NCBI GenBank assembly: GCA_029907515.1
Contig: JARYLT010000012.1
Coordinates: 1-49,017, forward strand
Source of the DNA: Spirochaetota bacterium
GTDB taxonomy: Bacteria > Spirochaetota > UBA4802 > UB4802
Direction: 5' to 3'
Length of the DNA stretch: 49,017 bases
Position numbers and translations under genes: made by a program. Numbering within the stretch: position 1 is the stretch's first letter; the number at the start of each line of letters is the position of its first letter. Positions 43,582 to 49,017 of the stretch are shown here, one piece after another. Under the pieces are notes generated by a model. That model was not told the origin of the DNA. It worked only from the letters and a program-made list of their open reading frames with translations, and searched no databases.

Positions 43582-44850
43582 GTGAAAAAACTGTATGCAA
43601 TTATCATACTATTTTTTTCTTTATCATCTGCTTACGCTCAGGATACCGTCAGTGAAAAATTTATTGCTGCTGCGCAGAAAGCAAGCCCATCGGTAGTGAG
43701 TATACAGGTTTTTGTTGTTGAAAAAGGACATTATAGAAAAGTTGGCTATGCGTCGGGTACTATTCTTTCATCAAAAGGCTATGTTGTAACCAATTATCAT
43801 GTTGTTTCAAAAGGTACTGTATATCAGATTAATTTAGCGGATGGCACAGAATGTGAGGTTGAATCATTTTCTGATGGAAGTATCTACAGAGTAGATGAAA
43901 AAACTGATATTGCACTGTTAAAGGTACGGCATCCTGCTGGCATTCCTTTACAGGCAATAGAGTTTGAAGATGAAAAAGTATATCCTGGTCAGTGGGTACT
44001 TGCAATAGGTAATCCTTTTGGGCTGCAGCAATCGGTGACAGGTGGTATTGTATCGTCAGTGGGGCGCAGTGACATAGGCTTTGCTGATATAGAAGACTAT
44101 ATTCAGACTGATGTCCCTATTAATCCAGGTAATTCAGGTGGGCCACTTGTGTCACTGAACGGAAGGCTTGTTGGCATCAATACAGCAATACGGACGCAGA
44201 CGGGTGGGTATCAGGGGATAAGTTTTGCAATTCCTGCTTCTATTGTTAAACAGGTTGTTGGTGAACTCATACAGTATGGCAGGGTGCGCCGTGGCTGGCT
44301 TGGATTTTTAGTTCAAGAAAAATGTATAAAAGATGGCGCACAAATGCAGGTTGAAGTTATATCGGTTGTTGATGGTTCGCCTGCTTCCCGTGCAGGTATA
44401 GAAGTTGGTGATATTGTACGCAGGGTTGATGGTGTACAGATAAAAAAAATTTCAGACCTGGTAAAATCAATTCATGCAAAACAGGTGGGCTCACCTATTG
44501 AACTGGTTATTGCTCGTGACGGACAGCTATTGACATATAATTTTGTGTTAAATGAAAAAACAACTGCTAAAAAAGGTAATCAATGGCTCAATGCTTTGCA
44601 ATCCAGGTATGGAATCACAATTGATGATTCACGCAATGGTGTGGTTATTGTCGAAGTTCTTCAATTTGGTCTTGCTTACAATGTATTAAAAAAGGGCGAT
44701 ATCATACAGTCAATTGATGGTATGGGTATTGCATCTTTACAGGATGTGATTGCAGTATTGAAAAAAAATAATGGAGTAATCCAAAATTGTATTGTACTGC
44801 GAGGCGGCAGGGTTATACGATGTTCCTTTAATTCACAGGAAGTTGAGTAA
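43582..44850 (+). CDS. HtrA/DegP-type serine protease
   Basis: Periplasmic quality-control protease, 422 residues with a GTG start (GGAGAG ahead). Signal peptide ends in AYAQ. The trypsin-like domain has an intact triad: H73 (TNYHVV), D109 (KTDIALL) and S185 (NPGNSGGPL). Two PDZ domains follow, about 230-320 and 335-420. The first has GWLGFLVQEK and ASRAGIEVGDIVRRVDG, the second AYNVLKKGDIIQSIDG. The downstream small exported protein starts two bases later. Confidence 0.92.
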   Translation: MKKLYAIIILFFSLSSAYAQDTVSEKFIAAAQKASPSVVSIQVFVVEKGHYRKVGYASGTILSSKGYVVTNYHVVSKGTVYQINLADGTECEVESFSDGSIYRVDEKTDIALLKVRHPAGIPLQAIEFEDEKVYPGQWVLAIGNPFGLQQSVTGGIVSSVGRSDIGFADIEDYIQTDVPINPGNSGGPLVSLNGRLVGINTAIRTQTGGYQGISFAIPASIVKQVVGELIQYGRVRRGWLGFLVQEKCIKDGAQMQVEVISVVDGSPASRAGIEVGDIVRRVDGVQIKKISDLVKSIHAKQVGSPIELVIARDGQLLTYNFVLNEKTTAKKGNQWLNALQSRYGITIDDSRNGVVIVEVLQFGLAYNVLKKGDIIQSIDGMGIASLQDVIAVLKKNNGVIQNCIVLRGGRVIRCSFNSQEVE

Positions 44851-44852
44851 TC

Positions 44853-45287
44853 ATGAAGTGGATATATAGTACCATTTTATTTTTATTCTGTGCGATAGTA
44901 ACTGTACATGTAACTGCTGATGAAGCAAAAGAAGTTATACTTGACACTCAATGGTATACTTCTTTACAAAATAGTGATGCAATCAAACGATTACAGATGC
45001 TTGACGCATTGAAGGATAAAGTGGTTAAAGCTCAGGGCCAGGTTATCAAAGTAGAAGAATCTAATCTTTTAAAAAAGAAATATCGAATTATCCTGTCTGT
45101 CAATCTTCCAAAGATAAAGATACTGTATTATTGCTATACCGACAAAGAAGATTATTCAGATCTTTTGCAGCCACAGGATACCTTTGAATTCAGTGGCCAG
45201 TTTGTTGTTGCAACACCACTCAATACTCGAATAGATGCCATACTATGTGATATTATTCTGGAAGATGGTGCTGTAGTAGTAAAATAG
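44853..45287 (+). CDS. Small exported protein, unknown function
   Basis: A 144-residue protein with a signal peptide (MKWIYSTILFLFCAIVTVHVTAD, cleavage near residue 22) and a beta-rich, possibly OB-like, mature part (KAQGQVIKVEESNLLKKKYRI, FEFSGQFVVATPLN). Translationally linked to the HtrA gene (two-base gap), so it may be a partner or chaperone of the protease. Not recognised. Confidence 0.65.
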   Translation: MKWIYSTILFLFCAIVTVHVTADEAKEVILDTQWYTSLQNSDAIKRLQMLDALKDKVVKAQGQVIKVEESNLLKKKYRIILSVNLPKIKILYYCYTDKEDYSDLLQPQDTFEFSGQFVVATPLNTRIDAILCDIILEDGAVVVK

Positions 45288-45291
45288 GGGA

Positions 45292-45909
45292 TTATTCCCG
45301 GTAAACGGTGAATATATAATCCAGTATTGCAATCCTGTCAGTGTCGTCCAGCCCTACAAATGAAATGTCATAATGGGTGCTGTTAATACCTGTTACTTTG
45401 CCGGTTATATCTATATCTTTTGTGCCTAAGTGCAGGTGGCCCTTAACAAAATGTTCCGGTGTAATTTCTGTGTTAAGTAACGCTTCCCTGTCAGTAAGTT
45501 CAAGAATAGTACCCTGGTGCCATTGTATATCCTCAGAAGAAAAGCTTTTTGTGGTATTAATTGAAAATGTAAAGAAGGTAAAGGGAATATTTACTTTAGC
45601 TCTGAGACACTGACGTGTGGGGTTATAGACAACGGAATCGGTATGTTTAAGTAAAATGATGGGAAATGGTGAAGAAATTTTACCCATAACTGTAGTGGTG
45701 AAATCATACGAACCATCAGGATATGGCCATATATAACATTCCACAGTTTCATTTTCCGGGATATATGTAAAAAAATCCTCAGGTGATTTGCATATAAGAA
45801 ATAAGTCATTATTTTCAATTAATGTAAGCAATGTATATCCATACCCTTTTTTATACACTCGGATAGGGGTATTGGTTTTAATGTCATTTGTTCTGGTAAT
45901 TTTTTTCAT
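45292..45909 (-). CDS. PilZ-domain protein (YcgR-like N-terminal domain), degenerate motif
   Basis: A 205-residue cytosolic protein. The N-terminal half (about 15-95) reads like the YcgR/PilZN beta domain; the second half starts with TRQCLRAKVNIPF, giving the PilZ RxxxR. The second c-di-GMP motif, normally DxSxxG, reads ELTDREA (E-x-T-x-x-E), so ligand binding may be lost or changed. Convergent with the upstream exported-protein gene (4-base gap). It could affect motility or adhesion, as PilZ proteins do elsewhere; unproven. Confidence 0.7.
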   Translation of the reverse strand: MKKITRTNDIKTNTPIRVYKKGYGYTLLTLIENNDLFLICKSPEDFFTYIPENETVECYIWPYPDGSYDFTTTVMGKISSPFPIILLKHTDSVVYNPTRQCLRAKVNIPFTFFTFSINTTKSFSSEDIQWHQGTILELTDREALLNTEITPEHFVKGHLHLGTKDIDITGKVTGINSTHYDISFVGLDDTDRIAILDYIFTVYRE

Positions 45910-46019
45910 GATACAATTTTCTCCAGAAAGTTAGTCAATACATGGTGTCATTACAGGCAATTTTTGCCCAAAAAACCAGTGAAATAATATAAAATAAAGC
46001 ATTTCACGTCAAGGGCAAA

Positions 46020-46048
46020 TTGTTAACGTCATGTAAAATTGTTATAAT
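46020..46048 (+). promoter_or_regulatory. Sigma-70 promoter for rpsF-ssb-rpsR operon
   Basis: TTGTTA (46020-46025), a 17-base spacer, TATAAT (46043-46048). The predicted start is near 46055, giving a leader of about 205 bases. Confidence 0.65.
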
Positions 46049-46201
46049 TAATGTACTCATACATATCGTAGAACCCTGGAGGGATTAAATTTAGGATACC
46101 ATTGTGGTGAATTCAAAAAATTAGTTTTTAAAAATTTACAGTTCCCATAAAAAAGTATTGAAAAAAAGTTGTTGCAAATTGTATTATGTGCAAAAATAGT
46201 G

Positions 46202-46238
46202 GTAGTCCTTCTGCTGCACGCATATGCAGTGCAGCTAC
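46202..46238 (+). promoter_or_regulatory. Structured rpsF leader, candidate S6:S18 autoregulatory hairpin
   Basis: Three 4-base helices stack into one hairpin: GTAG/CTAC outside (46202-46205, 46235-46238) with a left-hand TCCTT bulge, CTGC/GCAG, then TGCA/TGCA closing a 6-base loop (46219-46224). A 5'-leader hairpin that binds S6:S18 is known in many bacteria. Whether the conserved bases are present here I cannot confirm. Confidence 0.35.
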
Positions 46239-46259
46239 TATTATCCATAGGGGGTAACT

Positions 46260-46553
46260 ATGAATAAATACGAATTAATAGTCATATTGCGGCCTTCGGA
46301 CAAGCTAGAATCGCTTAAAGAAAAGGTCCGTGAAATTTTAAAGAAAAATCAGGTTGTTATTGAATCTGATGACCCATGGGGTATACGGAGTTTAGCCTAT
46401 ACTATCGACAGGGCAAATGACGGTTACTATGAGTATTTTATTGCCCAGATAAATCCCACAGCGGTGAGCAATATTATTGCCGAATTCAGATTGCAGCCGG
46501 ATATCCTCCGATATCTTTTTGTTAAACTTCCAACACTAAGCAAAACAGCGTGA
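46260..46553 (+). CDS. rpsF: 30S ribosomal protein S6
   Basis: 97 residues, normal length. YELIVILRPSD at the start, GIRSLAYTIDRANDGYYEYFI in the core, and RLQPDILRYLFVKLP near the end are typical. GGGGG (46250-46254) lies before the ATG. First gene of the operon with ssb and rpsR. Confidence 0.95.
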   Translation: MNKYELIVILRPSDKLESLKEKVREILKKNQVVIESDDPWGIRSLAYTIDRANDGYYEYFIAQINPTAVSNIIAEFRLQPDILRYLFVKLPTLSKTA

Positions 46554-46558
46554 CGTGT

Positions 46559-46981
46559 ATGGCCGGTGATTTAAACAAGGTTATACTGGTAGGAAGAGTT
46601 GTCAGGGATCCTGAGTTGCGATACACTCCGGGTGGGTCAGCTGTTGTTTCCTTTTCAGTGGCCAATAACAGGATTTACGTAAAGAATAACGAAAAGCAGG
46701 AAGTTGTTTCGTTCTTTAATTGCGTTGCATGGGGCAAGTTGGCTGAAACTGTTGCCAATTACTGTAAAAAGGGGCAGCAACTGGCATTGGAAGGAAGACT
46801 GCAGCAGCGTTCCTGGCAGGATAAAGAAGGCAACAAACGTTCAACGGTGGAAATAGTTGCTGAATCGTTACAGTTTTTGGGTGGCCGACAGCAGGCTGAT
46901 TCACAGGTTACTATCGAACAAGATGAGCCCGTTGATATAAATAGCGATCAGCCATTTGCTGATGATGAGATACCATTCTAA
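46559..46981 (+). CDS. ssb: Single-stranded DNA-binding protein
   Basis: 140 residues from ATG 46559 (GTG at 46550 is a possible alternative overlapping the rpsF stop). OB-fold signature NKVILVGRVVRDPELRYTP, FFNCVAWGKLAETVANY, GQQLALEGRLQQRSW, and an acidic tip DDEIPF that recruits partner proteins. Position between rpsF and rpsR matches the widespread order. Confidence 0.96.
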   Translation: MAGDLNKVILVGRVVRDPELRYTPGGSAVVSFSVANNRIYVKNNEKQEVVSFFNCVAWGKLAETVANYCKKGQQLALEGRLQQRSWQDKEGNKRSTVEIVAESLQFLGGRQQADSQVTIEQDEPVDINSDQPFADDEIPF

Positions 46982-47012
46982 CTATTCACATTAAGGTATA
47001 AGGAGTACTATA

Positions 47013-47360
47013 ATGAGTGAAGAAATTAAACATGATGAAACTATAGAGGCGCAGGACAATGTTAATCCTCAGGAAGTTAAACCGGAAGCGGTAGCTCCTG
47101 AGGAAGATGATAAGGTGCTGGCAACAGCTGTTCAGGTACAGCGAATACCTAAATTTAAGAAAAAAGTATGTCGTTTCTGCGAAGATCCAAACTTAGCTAT
47201 TGATTACAAAAATCCGGATTTGCTGGTCAGGTTTATTACCGATAGAGGTAAGATACTCCCACGGCGGATTACGGGAACCTGTGCAAAACATCAGCGCCAT
47301 TTAGCGCGTGCTATTAAGCGTGCTCGTATTATCGCATTGTTGCCGTTTGTTGTAAAATAA
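47013..47360 (+). CDS. rpsR: 30S ribosomal protein S18 with acidic N-terminal extension
   Basis: 115 residues, against about 75-80 in most bacteria. The core [25 protein letters not shown]... with CxxC and the later CAKHQRHL (zinc-binding, C+ type) starts near residue 51. The first 35 residues are acidic ([16 protein letters not shown]...EEDDK). RBS AAGGAG at about 46999. The core identification is certain; the role of the extension is unknown. Confidence 0.94.
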   Translation: MSEEIKHDETIEAQDNVNPQEVKPEAVAPEEDDKVLATAVQVQRIPKFKKKVCRFCEDPNLAIDYKNPDLLVRFITDRGKILPRRITGTCAKHQRHLARAIKRARIIALLPFVVK

Positions 47361-47377
47361 TTTTTTAACGTGACATT

Positions 47378-48226
47378 GTGGAACTGCTGCTTCATTTTAT
47401 ACTTGGTATAGCTTTAAGCGTAGTTATAGCTATGCTGGTGTATAAACTGCAATCACAATGGGGTGCGATAGCTCTTATCATTATTGCAACAGCCAGCTAT
47501 ATAGGTCTATCGTACCTTGTAAATGAAATGATCGGTATACAATTTATTATTGCTGGTGCAATTTTTGGGTATACAGCACAACGGTTTTCATTTCAGAAAT
47601 ATTTTATGACAAGTGTGCTGGTATTGTGGTTTTCGCTTCTTGTTGTCTACTATTTGCAGTATTATCTTAAAGGTGTTGATGTAGTTGCAGACAACCACGC
47701 AATGATACAGCAGATGATTGAAGGATCATCGTTAGATGCTGCAGAAAAGTCGGTTATGATGCAGCAACTTGAAAACTTTATGCCAACAATGCGCATACTT
47801 ATGCCATTTTCGTATTTTTTCAGTTCAATTGTTATTTCGCTTTTTATATATGTTCTTGTGTATGCCTTTTTTATACGGTTTAAATTTTTAACAAATGCTA
47901 ACAGCACGTTTGCTTTATTTCGTATTAATGAGTGGACTGTTTTTTTGCTCATTGCAAGCTGGGCAACAGTGCTTCTAAGCAGCAATGATCATATAGTATG
48001 GGCAATAGCTCTTAATGTGGGTCTTATTTTGTGTGTGGTGTACACCATTCAGGGATTGTCCATCGTAAGTTTCTATTTTGAGAAAAAGCAATGGCCTAAA
48101 CTTTACGGTATAGTGCTGTTATTTGTTGGCATGCTGTTGGGGTTTCAGGTGCTCTTTTTTATCATAACGATGCTTATGGGTTTGGGCATCATTGATTTCT
48201 GGATGAATTTTAGAAAGATTGTTTAA
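47378..48226 (+). CDS. DUF2232 membrane protein
   Basis: A 282-residue multi-helix membrane protein (about 7-8 segments) with a GTG start, located between rpsR and rplI, which is where DUF2232 (YybS-like) genes are commonly found. The function is unknown. A hydrophilic loop (about 100-135, ADNHAMIQQMIEGSSLDAAE) separates two helix groups. The family name rests on position and topology, so moderately secure. Confidence 0.75.
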   Translation: MELLLHFILGIALSVVIAMLVYKLQSQWGAIALIIIATASYIGLSYLVNEMIGIQFIIAGAIFGYTAQRFSFQKYFMTSVLVLWFSLLVVYYLQYYLKGVDVVADNHAMIQQMIEGSSLDAAEKSVMMQQLENFMPTMRILMPFSYFFSSIVISLFIYVLVYAFFIRFKFLTNANSTFALFRINEWTVFLLIASWATVLLSSNDHIVWAIALNVGLILCVVYTIQGLSIVSFYFEKKQWPKLYGIVLLFVGMLLGFQVLFFIITMLMGLGIIDFWMNFRKIV

Positions 48227-48248
48227 TTTTTTTCAAAGGAGTTTGACT

Positions 48249-48692
48249 ATGAAGGTCATATTACAGAAGGATATTTCAAATTTAGGTGAAGCAGGTGATG
48301 TAAAAGAGGTTGCAGAAGGATATGCACGCAACTACCTTTTGCCCAAGAAACTTGTCATCCCTTATAATGAATCAAGTGCAAAAGCAATAGAACATCAGAA
48401 GAAGCTTGTAAAAATAAAGAAGGAAAAACGCAAAAAAGAAGGGCAGAAACTTGTAGAAGCATTATCCAATGTTGCCCTGACAATTGGTGCACAGGTTGGC
48501 GAAGAGGATAAGCTGTTTGGTTCAGTTACTGCAATTGATATAGCACAAAAGCTATCGCACATGGGATACTCAATTGATAAACGAAAAATAGTATTGCCTG
48601 AGCCAATAAAGAAGGCAGGGGAACATGAAGTAAAGATTAAATTGGATGAAGGGCTGTCTGCAACCATTAAGGTTACTGTGGTGAAGGAGTAA
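48249..48692 (+). CDS. rplI: 50S ribosomal protein L9
   Basis: 147 residues from ATG 48249, 6 bases or so after AAAGGAG; the frame opens at 48219. MKVILQKDISNLGEAGDVKEV is truncated here to its key part: the N-terminal domain has VILQKDISNLGEAGDV and EVAEGYARNYLLPKKL, then the connecting helix and the C-terminal domain (SVTAIDIAQKL...). Normal length. Confidence 0.95.
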   Translation: MKVILQKDISNLGEAGDVKEVAEGYARNYLLPKKLVIPYNESSAKAIEHQKKLVKIKKEKRKKEGQKLVEALSNVALTIGAQVGEEDKLFGSVTAIDIAQKLSHMGYSIDKRKIVLPEPIKKAGEHEVKIKLDEGLSATIKVTVVKE

Positions 48693-48696
48693 CCGC

Positions 48697-49017
48697 ATGC
48701 TTGATGCTGGCATGCCACCTCATGATGTTGAGGCCGAAGCTGCGTGCTTATCTTCCATACTATTAAGCAAAGATGCTTTATTAAAGGTTATTGAAATCCT
48801 CCAGGTGGAGGATTTCTACATTGATGCCCACCGAATGATTTATGAGGCTATCAGGGAATTAGAAATAAAAGCCATACCTATTGACCTTATTACAATAAAG
48901 CAGCGGCTGATTGACAAAAAGCAATTTGAAAAAGCTGGTGGCGACCCTGCACTGGTTAATATATACCGTACGGTTTCTACTGCAGCCAATGCTGAGTTTT
49001 ATGCCAACAGGGTTAAA
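48697..49017 (+). CDS. dnaB: Replicative DNA helicase DnaB, 5' part (cut by window end)
   Basis: First 107 codons only. The N-terminal helicase domain is visible: PPHDVEAEAACLSSILLSKDAL, EDFYIDAHRMIYEAI and DLITIKQRL, then VSTAANAEFYANRVK at the window edge. GAAGGAG ends 7 bases before ATG 48697. The Walker A and later motifs lie beyond the window. The position after rplI matches the common rplI-dnaB pair. Confidence 0.93.
   Translation, partial: MLDAGMPPHDVEAEAACLSSILLSKDALLKVIEILQVEDFYIDAHRMIYEAIRELEIKAIPIDLITIKQRLIDKKQFEKAGGDPALVNIYRTVSTAANAEFYANRVK

Larger units (their letters stand above)
45910..46259. other. Upstream region of the rpsF operon (350 bases)
   Basis: No gene. It contains a sigma-70 promoter (46020-46048) and, just before rpsF, a structured leader candidate (46202-46238). 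The part near 45910-46010 has no recognised feature. Confidence 0.6.

Noticed and set aside
1-49017. tRNA or rRNA genes
   Set aside because: I saw no cloverleaf-like T-arm with CCA or rRNA-like stretch in the intergenic regions; a covariance search would be decisive.

Overview
The window is an AT-rich bacterial chromosome segment (about 40% GC by eye, not computed) packed with short-gap operons. It has no rRNA, tRNA, CRISPR array or intact insertion sequence that I can see. The best guess is a deep-branching or uncultured member of the Spirochaetota. The reasons are the many exported proteins with a short signal peptide ending in a '-FAQ/-YAQ' type site, an HPr kinase/HPr pair, a relaxed lipobox, a PilZ protein, and the rpsF-ssb-rpsR-DUF2232-rplI-dnaB order. 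The last gene order and the NtrYX/DUF4390 pairing also occur in Desulfobacterota, so the assignment is only moderately secure (about 0.6).

Layout. 19-8867 (+): HPr kinase, HPr, two paralogous exported/membrane proteins, a DUF4390 protein, an NtrY/NtrX-type two-component pair, a uracil-DNA-glycosylase-like Fe-S protein and PriA. Most of the first five genes overlap by ATGA. 8916-17962 (-): a DUF1285-like protein, a tandem-repeat patch, a large membrane-anchored TPR protein, nusB, ribH, a predicted outer-membrane barrel, a 989-residue transporter/HEAT/cyclic-nucleotide-binding fusion and a crotonase. 18408-23897 (mixed): an LDH2/MDH2 dehydrogenase, a coiled-coil membrane protein with an internal 87-bp repeat, DUF493, a BaiN-type flavoprotein and an exported D-aminoacylase-type amidohydrolase. 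24229-32864 (+): a fatty-acid block with thiolase, FadB/J-type fusion, acyl-CoA synthetase, acyl-CoA dehydrogenase and PlsC, followed by a stand-alone AICAR formyltransferase. 32879-41235: a membrane protein, a GT78/GT81-like glycosyltransferase, rlmB, cysS, a coiled-coil protein, an FN3-containing exported protein, a cupin and glycerate 2-kinase. 41370-45909: exported proteins, a cell-wall amidase, an HtrA protease and a PilZ protein. 46260-49017: the rpsF-ssb-rpsR-DUF2232-rplI-dnaB operon, with dnaB cut by the window end.

How the genes work together. The left end couples a metabolite-sensing kinase (HprK) and its target HPr to a membrane two-component system. The centre is a beta-oxidation pathway: acyl-CoA synthetase, acyl-CoA dehydrogenase, hydratase/dehydrogenase and thiolase are all present. 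The separate crotonase at 17198 has a TGTACA-type box in its upstream region that resembles one in front of the thiolase operon. The right end combines envelope maintenance (amidase, HtrA) with the ribosomal/replication operon.

The most unusual signal is not a gene. The 8-mer GCGATAGT (either strand) occurs 20 times by hand count, against roughly one expected, and 13 of these are the 9-mer GGCGATAGT. It lies almost entirely inside coding regions in several reading frames, so it behaves like a genome-wide short motif (HIP1-like, uptake- or methylation-related). Other points of interest are a tandem duplication of the 3' end of the TPR gene with perfect hairpins, a glycosyltransferase apparently transcribed without a leader, a UDG-like protein lacking the usual catalytic motif, and a PilZ domain with a degenerate second motif.
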